12,224 bases of DNA from Phycisphaerales bacterium (GCA_014879435.1 JACSSB010000179.1:1-12224); one strand, 5' to 3'; positions 1 to 7,328 are shown, counted from the first letter of the stretch. The notes: a model not told the origin generated them from the letters alone. Made by a program: numbers and translations.

Positions 1-1
1 C

Positions 2-361
2 GTTCTAACGTTCGATGGAGCGAAGAATGTGCTTCAGATAGTATTTCAACATCCTGATGCAGTTCGCTTTTCCTGTGTCAGCGATGAAATAATCACTGGA
101 CACGCTCTGTTTGGGAAAGGGCTAAGCGCCTATGGTCTTTTTAAAGTAGTGAATTCTGCGTGGATCGATGAGCTACGTATATGCGATGCAGTACATCCCC
201 AGCACAATGAAGCTCACTGGAAAGCGGCTGAACATTATTTGCTTTGTTTCAAGGATCGAATGTATGAAGTGGTCACTTCTAAAAAACCTTCATGGCATTT
301 GTTTACCACGAAAAATGAGGCATTACGATCATCATTCGCACATTGTGATCTCGTGGATTAA
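2..361 (+). CDS. hypothetical protein, 5'-truncated by window edge, possible immunity protein
   Basis: The reading frame is open from base 2 to the TAA at 359-361, giving about 119 residues, so the gene almost certainly starts before the window. A GTG at 29 could serve as a start, but the residues before it (VLTFDGAKN) read as a normal beta-strand continuing into VLQIVFQHPDAVRF. The product is small, soluble, without signal peptide or membrane segment, and looks like an alpha/beta protein with an aromatic-rich centre (HWKAAEHYLLCF). I do not recognise the family. Its company is a row of short, unrelated genes ending in a SUKH protein, as in orphan immunity arrays downstream of polymorphic toxins. 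That role is inferred from context only. Confidence 0.6.
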   Translation, partial: VLTFDGAKNVLQIVFQHPDAVRFSCVSDEIITGHALFGKGLSAYGLFKVVNSAWIDELRICDAVHPQHNEAHWKAAEHYLLCFKDRMYEVVTSKKPSWHLFTTKNEALRSSFAHCDLVD

Positions 362-423
362 ATTCCAAAATCACTATTATAAGTATCGCGTAGCTATTAA
401 CTAAATTTTTATGGTAATGACTA

Positions 424-900
424 ATGCCTCTATTAATTTCAGGAAAGACAACCTGTGGTTTGTGCTCGAAGATAATTGGCAAAGACGATGAAGTTTTTGC
501 CGTTCCACCTTTGATCTATAATTCTCTCGATCCACTTTTCAATTACAACGATAGTGTTTTTCATGCTAAGTGTGCCAAAGAAAACGTGGACTTCAAGAAG
601 CTAGCTCAGTTGATTGTGCTTTGGGAAAAACGATCAGCAGGCAAGATCTCATTCTTGAGTGGCAAGCCGATCACTATCCCCGAAGATTTTTTCTCATTTC
701 CATACCTTGGAGATGATCCACAACTAGCAAAGATCAGTTTTCAAGTTTGTAACAAGCATGAATTATCCAAATGGCCTGAGCTTCCAAATATCATTAGAAA
801 ACTCGAAGATCTTCAGTCTTCCGGTGTATGGAATAGAGAAGTTTTGGCAAAGTTCATGACAGAGTTAAGAATATTTATTTCTTACCATGCCTTCGCCTGA
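424..900 (+). CDS. hypothetical protein with Cys2-His-Cys zinc-binding pattern, possible immunity protein
   Basis: 158 residues, cytosolic, no signal peptide. The N-terminus shows a likely zinc-binding set: C11 and C14 (TCGLC), then H47 and C50 (FHAKC), in the spacing of a treble-clef or LIM-like knuckle. The C-terminal two thirds are helical, with many Lys and Glu, and have no recognised motif. ATG 424 is preceded only by a weak ribosome site (GGTAA). No upstream in-frame start fits better. It follows the first gene by 62 bp and precedes the next by 18 bp, so it is probably co-transcribed with it. I recall similar CxxC...HxxC small proteins beside other immunity-like genes, but cannot name a family. 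The zinc site is read from sequence; the immunity role is inference. Confidence 0.7.
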   Translation: MPLLISGKTTCGLCSKIIGKDDEVFAVPPLIYNSLDPLFNYNDSVFHAKCAKENVDFKKLAQLIVLWEKRSAGKISFLSGKPITIPEDFFSFPYLGDDPQLAKISFQVCNKHELSKWPELPNIIRKLEDLQSSGVWNREVLAKFMTELRIFISYHAFA

Positions 901-918
901 GGCGAGCAGGATAACCTC

Positions 919-1239
919 ATGAAGTTGATAGATTTAATCATATTTTTTCGGCGAGGTGGAGCTTTTGAGGACTTCTGCAGAGATCAATTATTCGACACAG
1001 AATCCGAGGCCATTGAAATTTACGCTCAGGAGCCTGTAAATTTAGAGTCGCAGCTTGGCTTCTTCCCCATCGAAGAAACAGGAAGTCGAATTGAATTCCA
1101 ATCTGGAGGTATACTCTATCACAATTTTTTCGATTTTTTTTACTTCTTAGATGCCATAGAGGATATCAGGAGAAGTGAAGGGTTAACCGATGTGGAGATT
1201 GCTCAGAAACTCTTCTCTTACGCGATAAATGATGCATGA
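919..1239 (+). CDS. hypothetical acidic protein, possible immunity protein
   Basis: 106 residues, strongly acidic, no signal peptide or membrane segment. It is rich in aromatic residues near the end (LYHNFFDFFYFLDAIED). The start ATG at 919 has a good ribosome site (AGGA at 908-911, 7 bases away) and lies 18 bp after the preceding gene, so the two probably share a transcript. Small acidic proteins of about 100 residues with this composition are typical immunity partners of basic nuclease toxins, which fits the neighbourhood. No family can be assigned with confidence. The base composition is AT-richer than the catabolic genes to the right, consistent with acquired DNA. Confidence 0.7.
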   Translation: MKLIDLIIFFRRGGAFEDFCRDQLFDTESEAIEIYAQEPVNLESQLGFFPIEETGSRIEFQSGGILYHNFFDFFYFLDAIEDIRRSEGLTDVEIAQKLFSYAINDA

Positions 1240-1436
1240 CCATCGCAATAAATTTCATGTAGTACGTATGTGTGGCTTATTGAAAATATTAGGTACAATG
1301 AGTAAGCATCTAATAAGTTCCACTCTATCGGAATGGGCCTAATCATGAAAATATAAGCAGTATTCATGAACAATTTTTGGCGGCTTTCTCAAGCAGTATT
1401 TTGTGAGTATTTCTGAGATAAATTAGGACACTAAGA

Positions 1437-1532
1437 ATGACAAAGCGCCTATCAACCTATTTCCTACAAGACGGCAACGACACTAAAATTCTGATTGGAA
1501 AATCCAAATCAAAGCGAGGGAGCAAAGCCTAG
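1437..1532 (+). CDS. short ORF (31 codons) ahead of and coupled to the next gene; leader, remnant or frameshifted N-terminus
   Basis: An ATG at 1437 has a good ribosome site (AGGA at 1425-1428, 8 bases upstream) and opens 31 codons ending in TAG at 1530-1532. The peptide ends in a basic tail (KSKSKRGSKA). The stop lies 7 bases before the ATG of the following gene, which itself lacks a well-placed ribosome site. Three readings fit: a small leader or coupled gene, a remnant of a toxin C-terminus, or the true N-terminus of the following gene separated by a one-base frameshift. The sequence alone does not decide. Confidence 0.3.
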   Translation: MTKRLSTYFLQDGNDTKILIGKSKSKRGSKA

Positions 1533-1539
1533 ATACCAA

Positions 1540-1986
1540 ATGAATATGAAGACTTTAAGCGATATAAATGGATATGAATATGACTGGTTAGGTTGCGATA
1601 AATCTGGGCAAGTTGCGCTATTTAGTACTGCGGGGAGTGGTTATGCACCAGATGTATTTCTTGCAAATACAGACATATATGATCAAGCGATTGATAATAT
1701 CTTGAAACTATCCAAGACTACATCAGCTAAGATTTTTCCAAAAATTAGAGAAGGGTTTCAAAATACATGGAAGCAAGTGGCTGAAAGAGGAATTTATGGT
1801 TACGATGCAGATTTTACAAATGGTAGCTACAAACTTGTAAGCATTCCTAATGATGCGATTTATGCTGATGAGCTACCCGCAGAAATTGCTACTGTAGTAA
1901 AGTGGTTTAGGTTTTCTGATGCGCTTTTCAACACGAAGGAAGTCTTTGAGGAATTCGATATAATTGGATTAGAAGCAAAAAGATAA
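1540..1986 (+). CDS. hypothetical protein, possible immunity protein
   Basis: 148 residues from ATG 1540 (an ATG at 1546 also fits). The frame is open back to a TTG at 1495 directly after a stop, but that start has no ribosome site, so I prefer the ATG. The N-terminus carries a distinctive GYEYDWLGCDKSGQVALF block followed by STAGSGYAPDVF. I associate this block with small uncharacterised proteins found in toxin-immunity neighbourhoods, though I cannot give a family name. No signal peptide or membrane segment is present. Translation may depend on the 31-codon ORF that ends 7 bases upstream. It stands apart from its neighbours by about 300 bp on the left (holding only that ORF) and 257 bp on the right. 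Confidence 0.65.
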   Translation: MNMKTLSDINGYEYDWLGCDKSGQVALFSTAGSGYAPDVFLANTDIYDQAIDNILKLSKTTSAKIFPKIREGFQNTWKQVAERGIYGYDADFTNGSYKLVSIPNDAIYADELPAEIATVVKWFRFSDALFNTKEVFEEFDIIGLEAKR

Positions 1987-2243
1987 CCAAAGGTTTACAA
2001 GGACTGCAAAGACTGCAACGTTACAAGTCTTGATGAATCAAATATCCCAGACATACCGTGAAGGATGCTATGGCCGCCTCTCATTCGAATAGTTTGATTG
2101 AGCAGAGTTTCCGGGTGACTAGCGTGCCATGACGAATGGATATGCTTGATAGAACGACGGCAGTCGAATCCTCGGACAGTAGGGTACTCAAGAATGAGGA
2201 GTATGATCAATACACGATATTTTGAGACCAAAAGGTAACAAAA
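1987..2243 (+). other. gene-free gap, possible eroded remnant
   Basis: 257 bp between two small genes. All three + frames are interrupted. The longest + strand piece with a start is 29 codons (ATG 2136 to TGA 2223-2225), and a 78-codon minus frame has no family features. The spacer separates two otherwise tightly coded genes. In immunity arrays such gaps often hold decayed toxin tips, but nothing here is recognisable as one. Confidence 0.3.
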
Positions 2244-2657
2244 ATGGCTGAGCGAATTGATAGATATATCGAGAGACTAGAATTATCGAAAGGGGCTTCT
2301 AGTAAGGCTATTACCGAACTTGAGAAAAAATTGCTGATACAACTTCCAGCCGATTATCAGACGTTTATGGAGCAATCAAATGGAGCTGAAGGAATCATTG
2401 GAACAGAGGGATATTTGAGTTTATGGCCCATTGAAGAGATCGCGGACCTAAACAACGAATACAGCGTAACTGAATTTGCACCTGGCCTGGTTATCTTTGG
2501 CTCCGATGGTGGAGATACAGCATATGCCTTCGATACAAAAAAATCTCCACCTGAGATCGTCACAGTGCCATTTATTGGCATGGATCTAAAAGAAGTTAAG
2601 GATTACGCAACGACGTTTAACGAGTTTCTGAAAAATCTCTATCAAGAATCCGATTAA
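2244..2657 (+). CDS. SMI1/KNR4 family (SUKH) protein, likely immunity protein
   Basis: 137 residues with the classic SMI1/KNR4 layout: an N-terminal helix, then LPADYQTFMEQSNGAEG at 34-50, LWPIEEIADLN at 60-70, and the core GLVIFGSDGGDTAYAFD at 81-97. The length is normal for a stand-alone bacterial domain. The start ATG 2244 has a ribosome site (AAGGT, about 8 bases upstream). SUKH proteins are known as immunity proteins that bind and neutralise diverse, mostly nuclease, polymorphic toxins. Here no cognate toxin lies next to it, so it is probably an orphan immunity gene that could protect against toxins of competitors. Family assignment is strong; the specific partner is unknown. Confidence 0.9.
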   Translation: MAERIDRYIERLELSKGASSKAITELEKKLLIQLPADYQTFMEQSNGAEGIIGTEGYLSLWPIEEIADLNNEYSVTEFAPGLVIFGSDGGDTAYAFDTKKSPPEIVTVPFIGMDLKEVKDYATTFNEFLKNLYQESD

Positions 2658-2772
2658 ACTGATTCAGTCGTAATCGTTCACATCATCAAGGCCATCCTGG
2701 CTAATATCTATAGTAGCTTTAGTCGACATAATCTGGTCAGCCAGCCATACATCTGAGAAGCAACAAAATCGA

Positions 2773-2805
2773 CGCCGATCAGCCACCGTATACAGCGGAT
2801 CGGCG
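2773..2805 (-). terminator. probable rho-independent terminator after tctA
   Basis: Read on the minus strand, an 8-bp perfect stem (CGCCGATC paired with GATCGGCG, 17-base loop) lies 24 bases past the tctA stop. It is followed by TCGATTTTGTTG, a short T-rich stretch. The position is right for ending the transporter transcript. The weak T-run keeps confidence moderate. Confidence 0.5.
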
Positions 2806-2828
2806 CCATTCGCTGGTAACCGCTTATT

Positions 2829-4322
2829 TTATTTCTCTCCTTTTTGAGCCTGTTTTCTTTCGCTCACGATGGCGCGCCAGATCATGAAGGCAGTGCCAGC
2901 GAGGAAGACGGCTGCGATGGGCGAGGTCAGGATCGGCATCAGGCTACCTTCCGAACGCATCAACGAACGCCGCAGATTTTCTTCAAGCAGCGGTGCCAAG
3001 ATGAAACCGACTACTAGCGGTGAGAGTGGGAACTTAAATTTCTTCATCAGATAGCCCAGGAAACCAAAGGCAACCATCAGAGTAATATCGAAAAGATTGT
3101 TGTTCCCCGAAAACGAGCCGATGAAGCAGAAAACGATCACAACCGGCAGTAATATGGCCTTAGGAATCGAAAGGAGCTTCACAAAAAGGTTCAGTCCGGC
3201 TATTTCGCAGACGAGCATCACGATATTGGCCAAAATGAAGGCGGCGAACAACGCATAAACAAGCGCTGCGCTGGTCTCAAAGAGTAGCGGTCCGGGGCTG
3301 ATACCGTGCACCATGAAGCCCGCAAGGATCATCGCAGTGGCGTTGTCACCCGGAATACCGAGAGTGAGCAGAATGATCAACGCGCCACCAACTGCAGCAT
3401 TGTTCGAGGTTTCCGAAGCGACGATGCCGTCGATGATACCGGTACCGAATTTCTCGGGGTACTTAGAGCGCTTTTTAATGAAGGCGTAGGACATCAGATT
3501 AGAGATGTTGCCACCGATACCAGGAAGAATTCCGACGCCAAGGCCAATCAGGCCAGAGTAAAGGGCGTTTTGCAGTTGCCCGAAAAATTCCTTAAGAGAG
3601 AAACCGAAACCTTTGATCTTGACGGTCTTACGTTGCGAGAGATCGAGGTGCTTTTTCTCACCTTCGGCGATATCAAGGATCTGAGCAACCGCAAACACAC
3701 CAATCAGCAACGGAACGATACTGAAACCGCTGTCGAGTTGAGAGTAGCCCATGGTGTAGCGCGTGTAGGAAGAAAGTCGGTCGATGCCAACAAAGGAGAG
3801 CGAGATCCCCAGCAGGCAGGAGATAAGCCCATTGATCATATTGCCAGAGGCAAGGCTGGAAACAGTGGTCAGGGCGAAAAGGATGACCGCGAAATATTCA
3901 TAAGGGCTGAAGCGCAGCGCGAACTTGGCAATCGGAGGGCCGAAATAGGTGAGGATAATGGCGCTAAACAGGCCACCGATAAAGGAGAAAACGATACCGA
4001 CACCCAATGCTTTACCGGCTTCCCCACGCGCAGCCATCGGTGCACCATCAAAGCAGGTAGCAATCGATGAGGGAGTACCAGGGATGTTGAGCAGAATGGC
4101 GGAGATAAGTCCGCCAGAGACACCGCCGACATAAACCGCAAGCAGAAAAGAAAGGCCGTTGATCGGCTCCATACCGAAGGTAATTGGCAGCATCAGAGCA
4201 AGGCAGGTAAACGCCGAGAGGCCAGGAATGGCGCCGAAGGTGATCCCAAAGATGACGCCAATGAAAATCAGTAGGATGGTGGTCATACTACTGATAGCAA
4301 GAAAGCCTTCAATGAGTTGCAT
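2829..4322 (-). CDS. tctA: tripartite tricarboxylate transporter, large membrane subunit (TctA family)
   Basis: 497 residues from the ATG at 4322, chosen because GGAGG lies 8 bases upstream (4331-4335). A longer frame to 4421 would overlap tctB and add a non-homologous stretch. It forms the substrate-translocating subunit of a TTT-family secondary transporter in the inner membrane, taking substrate from a periplasmic TctC protein and driven by an ion gradient. TctA hallmarks are present: GAIPGLS (30-36), NIPGTPSS (79-86), GILPGIGG (264-271), ETSNNAAVGG (304-313) and TLGIPG (320-325), within many hydrophobic segments. The C-terminus is short and basic. It is the last gene of the operon, 16 bp after tctB. 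The family is certain. The substrate is unknown: TTT systems carry citrate, other carboxylates and aromatic acids. Confidence 0.96.
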   Translation of the reverse strand: MQLIEGFLAISSMTTILLIFIGVIFGITFGAIPGLSAFTCLALMLPITFGMEPINGLSFLLAVYVGGVSGGLISAILLNIPGTPSSIATCFDGAPMAARGEAGKALGVGIVFSFIGGLFSAIILTYFGPPIAKFALRFSPYEYFAVILFALTTVSSLASGNMINGLISCLLGISLSFVGIDRLSSYTRYTMGYSQLDSGFSIVPLLIGVFAVAQILDIAEGEKKHLDLSQRKTVKIKGFGFSLKEFFGQLQNALYSGLIGLGVGILPGIGGNISNLMSYAFIKKRSKYPEKFGTGIIDGIVASETSNNAAVGGALIILLTLGIPGDNATAMILAGFMVHGISPGPLLFETSAALVYALFAAFILANIVMLVCEIAGLNLFVKLLSIPKAILLPVVIVFCFIGSFSGNNNLFDITLMVAFGFLGYLMKKFKFPLSPLVVGFILAPLLEENLRRSLMRSEGSLMPILTSPIAAVFLAGTAFMIWRAIVSERKQAQKGEK

Positions 4323-4338
4323 GATGAGATCCTCCGGC

Positions 4339-4815
4339 TTATTCGAGGAGTCCTGCCGGCAGGAAGATGCCGAAGGCGTGGTAGAAGAGGTAATACAGGG
4401 CGATCGGAACGACGATAGCAACGACGGCGTTGATCACTAAGTTGTGCTTCTGCAGTTCTTCCTTGGGTGAGATGAGCAAGATCTGCAAATAGAGATAGAT
4501 TGCAGAAAGAATGATGAAACCAACTTTTTCGATCAGCAGCGTGTAGGCGATGAGCAGAAGAGCAGTTAACAGGAGTGCAATACTAAAACTGCCTTTCTTG
4601 GCTGTCGCTGTCGGATCTGCCTTGCGCAGACGCAGCACACTGCGGCTGATCGAGATGAGGGCGAGCACCCCCATGAACAGGGCAACGAGTCGCGGGAAGA
4701 ATTGCGGACCCACTGGGTCAGCTTGAGTCATGTGAATCTGGTAGGACAGGGCGTAGATGAAGACGGCGAATGCCAGAAAGAAGACGCCGCCGATTAAATC
4801 GCGGTATTTGGCCAT
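4339..4815 (-). CDS. tctB: tripartite tricarboxylate transporter, small membrane subunit (TctB family)
   Basis: 158 residues, about the usual TctB length, with hydrophobic segments near 8-26, 43-60, 78-95, 97-115 and 126-147. The conserved VGPQFFP motif (35-41) follows the first membrane helix, as in TctB proteins, and a charged cytoplasmic loop (LRLRKADPTA) lies between segments. It is thought to support assembly or function of the large subunit TctA. The start ATG at 4815 has AGGATGG upstream. Its 3' end carries the ribosome site of tctA, so the two are probably translated together. It is separated from tctC by 157 bp containing a strong hairpin. Sequence conservation in this family is low, but the motif, size and position make the call secure. 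Confidence 0.93.
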   Translation of the reverse strand: MAKYRDLIGGVFFLAFAVFIYALSYQIHMTQADPVGPQFFPRLVALFMGVLALISISRSVLRLRKADPTATAKKGSFSIALLLTALLLIAYTLLIEKVGFIILSAIYLYLQILLISPKEELQKHNLVINAVVAIVVPIALYYLFYHAFGIFLPAGLLE

Positions 4816-4868
4816 CGGGATTCCATCCTGTTAGGGAGCCAGGGCGGCACATCCGTCTATTACCGCTT

Positions 4869-4903
4869 CCGTCCTCCTGCGGCTTACCCAGCAGGAGGGA
4901 CGG
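4869..4903 (-). promoter_or_regulatory. intercistronic hairpin between tctC and tctB
   Basis: The arms CCGTCCTCCTGC (4869-4880) and GCAGGAGGGACGG (4891-4903) pair over 12 bp with one bulged base and a 10-base loop. No T-run follows on the minus strand, so this is not an ordinary terminator. A GC-rich hairpin just after a binding-protein gene commonly protects the 3' end of that part of the mRNA, so more binding protein than membrane protein is made. That role is inferred here. Confidence 0.55.
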
Positions 4904-4972
4904 AGTGTCGCTCTCCGTAGCGCCCATGAAAGACGCACGGGCGGCTCGTTTTTTTGAGTTGCCTCGCGCCGC

Positions 4973-5941
4973 TTATTGCTGACCGAGGAAAGCGTCTTTG
5001 TAGACGAGCATGGTGTCTTCGTAAAGCTTAATGGCGTAGTCCTTGGCTTCCTTTGGACCCATGTAGCGAACGGTGAGGAAGTTGGCTTCCATCTTGGCTC
5101 GATATTCGGGATCTTCAGTGGCTTTCTTCACCGCCGCACTGAAGATATCGATGATTTCATCTGGAGTGTCGGGGTGCATGCCGATCCAGAAGAATTTGCC
5201 GAAATCGAGGTTCTTCAGCCCGTAGTCGGAGGCCAGTGGAATCTCTGATAGCAAAGGATTCTTTTCTCTGCCGAGCAAGACAACTGGGACGAATTCGCCT
5301 TTCTTGAAGTAGTCCTTGGCCACGCTGTAGTTGATGTTGATGACATCGGTCTGGTGTGCCAGCAAAGCCGTCATCTTGGCAGCATTGTTGCCAACATCGA
5401 CATTCTTGAATTGAGTGCCCCATTCAATACCCATGGCGATGCCACAGATTTGATTGGTAGCGCCAATCTTCATGCCGTATTCGAGCTTCTTTTTCTTGGA
5501 AGCTTCGATTAGATCGGGCAGTTTGCTAATCCCGAGTTCCTTGTTTACGGCCAACACGGTGCTGTTATCGAGCACGGGAATAGCGACACTCTTGAAGCTA
5601 TCGAGGCTGATGTCAGTTCGCCCCATCATCTTGGGTACGAAGATATCGGTGCCGTTCACAATCGCTCTATAACCGTCTGGTGCGGCGTCGAGCACCTGCT
5701 TCATCCCAGACACCGTAGCACCACCATCCACGTTGATCACGACTACTGGTTTGCCAATATATTTCTCGACATAGGTAGCCAGCACCCGTGCGTTATAGTC
5801 GGTATCTCCCCCCGCCTTCACCGGTACCACGATCTGAATCGGTTTCGTTGGATAGCTTGGCGCCGCCATACTCATTCCACTCGCTAACCCAAGCGCTCCA
5901 ATCAGACCGGCCAATAACCATTTTTTCTTCATCTTCAACAT
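4973..5941 (-). CDS. tctC: tripartite tricarboxylate transporter, periplasmic substrate-binding protein (TctC/Bug family)
   Basis: 322 residues from the ATG at 5941, fixed by a perfect AGGAGG (5948-5953) 6 bases upstream. A longer frame to 6019 adds a non-signal N-terminus. Residues 1-26 are a signal peptide: MLKMKKKW, a hydrophobic stretch, then a likely cut after SMA. The mature protein opens with YPTKPIQIVVP and has the KAGGDTD motif (42-48) that forms part of the carboxylate-binding loop in Bug-family proteins. The rest matches a two-lobed TctC protein of normal length. It captures the substrate in the periplasm and hands it to TctA/TctB. It is first in the operon, with its own strong promoter and a LacI-type operator upstream, the same as that before the catabolic genes. 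Confidence 0.96.
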   Translation of the reverse strand: MLKMKKKWLLAGLIGALGLASGMSMAAPSYPTKPIQIVVPVKAGGDTDYNARVLATYVEKYIGKPVVVINVDGGATVSGMKQVLDAAPDGYRAIVNGTDIFVPKMMGRTDISLDSFKSVAIPVLDNSTVLAVNKELGISKLPDLIEASKKKKLEYGMKIGATNQICGIAMGIEWGTQFKNVDVGNNAAKMTALLAHQTDVININYSVAKDYFKKGEFVPVVLLGREKNPLLSEIPLASDYGLKNLDFGKFFWIGMHPDTPDEIIDIFSAAVKKATEDPEYRAKMEANFLTVRYMGPKEAKDYAIKLYEDTMLVYKDAFLGQQ

Positions 5942-6027
5942 GGGGAACCTCCTAATGATGAACCGGGAATTATTTAATTTTGATGATGTTATCGCGTTGC
6001 TTAATGCTGGCCGTGCCATCGCATTCC

Positions 6028-6072
6028 AAAAAATCAGCCAACCTTGTATGACCTAGGTGCCAAGAAAGTTGG
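6028..6072 (-). promoter_or_regulatory. stem-loop with T-run in the tctC leader, possible attenuator
   Basis: In the roughly 160-base leader of tctC, CCAAC-TTT-CTTG (6072-6061) can pair with CAAG-GTTGG (6046-6038): nine base pairs with a 3-base bulge and a 14-base loop. CTGA and then six T (6033-6028) follow on the minus strand. This resembles a weak terminator lying before the tctC ribosome site. No competing structure or known riboswitch was recognised. Confidence 0.3.
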
Positions 6073-6087
6073 AAGTCACTAGCCAAG

Positions 6088-6107
6088 TAATGCACACGTG
6101 TGCGAAA
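6088..6107 (-). promoter_or_regulatory. LacI-type operator at the tctC promoter
   Basis: TAATGCACACGTGTGCGAAA has a perfect 12-bp palindrome GCACACGTGTGC with the central CpG usual for LacI-family operators. Its first 16 bases are identical to the operator at 7562-7581. It lies directly after the -10 box on the minus strand, over the expected transcription start, so binding should repress the transporter operon. Confidence 0.85.
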
Positions 6108-6136
6108 ATATTAGGCAGTAGTTTGTTGTTTGTCAA
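6108..6136 (-). promoter_or_regulatory. sigma-70 promoter of tctCBA
   Basis: On the minus strand, TTGACA (6136-6131) and TAATAT (6113-6108) are separated by exactly 17 bases. The -35 is perfect and the -10 near-perfect. Transcription should start near 6101, inside the operator, leaving a leader of about 160 bases before tctC. Confidence 0.85.
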
Positions 6137-6164
6137 CATAATCCTTAAGGGAAATTTTTCCGAT

Positions 6165-6193
6165 TTGACGACACAATTTCATTTATCGATACT
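6165..6193 (+). promoter_or_regulatory. possible promoter of the lacI-family gene
   Basis: TTGACG (6165-6170) and GATACT (6188-6193) are 17 bases apart on the + strand, about 98 bases before the regulator's ATG. It does not overlap the operator at 6088-6107, so the repressor may be expressed without strong autoregulation. This is a moderate match to consensus. Confidence 0.45.
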
Positions 6194-6290
6194 CCGATTG
6201 ATCCGTCGATCATCGCAGTACGATTGAGTGAAACCCGGAGTGGAATCGATACCGAACCCCCAATCACTCCGTCCACCCTCTTGAATAGCC

Positions 6291-7328
6291 ATGACACCAA
6301 GCACCCCGACAACACCGATCACCATTAAGCAATTGGCTCAAATGCTTGGCATGGCACATTCGACGGTATCGCGTGCGCTAAACGGGCATCCATCGATCAG
6401 TGCCGCTACCCGCAAGCGCATCGAACAAGCCGCTGCACAGTTCGGTTATGTTCCCAACAGCGCTGCGCGAATACTGAAGACCGCACGCAGCGGCATCATC
6501 GGCTTGGTAATCCCGGACATTCAAAACAAGTTCTACGCAACGGTGGCTAAAGCCATCTCGAACGCTGCCGCCGAACAGCATTGGCAAATGGTTCTAGCTA
6601 TCACCGACGATGCCCCGGAACGCGAAAGCGCAGCGATCCGCAGCCTGCTTAAAGCGCAAGCTGAGGGTGTCATCATCGTGCCAACGGCAACGCCGACCCA
6701 AGAAACCCGGTCGATGTTGCAACGCCTGCACACGATCCAACTACTGCGCAGCCACTCCGGCATCCATTCACCGGCCATCAAGGTCGCCGATCGCGCTGGG
6801 ATCGCTTTAGCGACGGAGCACCTGCAATCGCTCGGCCATCGTCGGATTGGCTTCATCGGCCCGATGATCGAGCTGAGTACAGGACGTGAGCGGCTTCAAG
6901 GATTCTTTGACCGCTTTCCGGGCGATGCGACAGCCCAGCATTATGTACAGATTTGTCCGCCCCACTCCCAGTACGTAGCGGAAGCTTTCCGGCAGCTTTT
7001 GCGCATGGATGCACCACCGAGCGCCATCGTACTCGGCAGCCCGGAATTCACTTTGGGGCTGATCGAAGCGGCACATCAAGACGGTGTGTCGATCCCGGAA
7101 CAGATTTCGCTGGTGGGATACGGCGATTCCGGCTGGAGTCGTTTGATCTGCGGCGGACTGACCACGATGAGTCTGCCCGAACAAGACATCGCAGACGCCT
7201 GTGTCGATATGCTGCGTGTGCGTATCGGCGTGCTCAAAGCCGCTGACGGAAGGAAAACAAACGCGGCCAGCGAAACCTATTTCCAGCCATCGCTGATACT
7301 GCGCTGTTCTACCCGAAGCCTCGGTTAA
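6291..7328 (+). CDS. LacI-family transcriptional regulator
   Basis: 345 residues. An N-terminal LacI helix-turn-helix (ITIKQLAQMLGMAHSTVSRALNG, 10-32) is followed by the hinge helix PNSAARILKT (55-64), whose Leu62 would insert at the central CpG of the operator. A periplasmic-binding-protein-like sensor domain starts at SGIIGLVIPDIQNKFYATV (67-85) and includes RRIGFIGP and ISLVGYGDSG, as is usual. It stands between the transporter operon, transcribed away from it, and the catabolic operon. Both of those carry the same palindromic operator over their promoters, so it is very probably their shared repressor, released by the substrate or an intermediate. The ribosome site before ATG 6291 is poor. 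The effector cannot be told from the sequence. Confidence 0.95.
   Translation: MTPSTPTTPITIKQLAQMLGMAHSTVSRALNGHPSISAATRKRIEQAAAQFGYVPNSAARILKTARSGIIGLVIPDIQNKFYATVAKAISNAAAEQHWQMVLAITDDAPERESAAIRSLLKAQAEGVIIVPTATPTQETRSMLQRLHTIQLLRSHSGIHSPAIKVADRAGIALATEHLQSLGHRRIGFIGPMIELSTGRERLQGFFDRFPGDATAQHYVQICPPHSQYVAEAFRQLLRMDAPPSAIVLGSPEFTLGLIEAAHQDGVSIPEQISLVGYGDSGWSRLICGGLTTMSLPEQDIADACVDMLRVRIGVLKAADGRKTNAASETYFQPSLILRCSTRSLG

Noticed and set aside
1995..2231. A 78-codon minus-strand frame in the gap before the SUKH gene.
   Set aside because: No family features, opposite to the direction of the array, and no convincing ribosome site; treated as non-coding.
3306..4070. A 254-codon + strand frame opposite tctA.
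   Set aside because: Its product is a low-complexity, charged sequence without family features; it is the shadow of tctA, whose motifs are clear.
4921..4955. CGCCC...GGGCG followed by seven T on the + strand, resembling a terminator.
   Set aside because: The stem is only 5 bp, the T-run is 5 bases away, and no + strand gene lies upstream within the transporter operon. At most it could limit antisense transcription.
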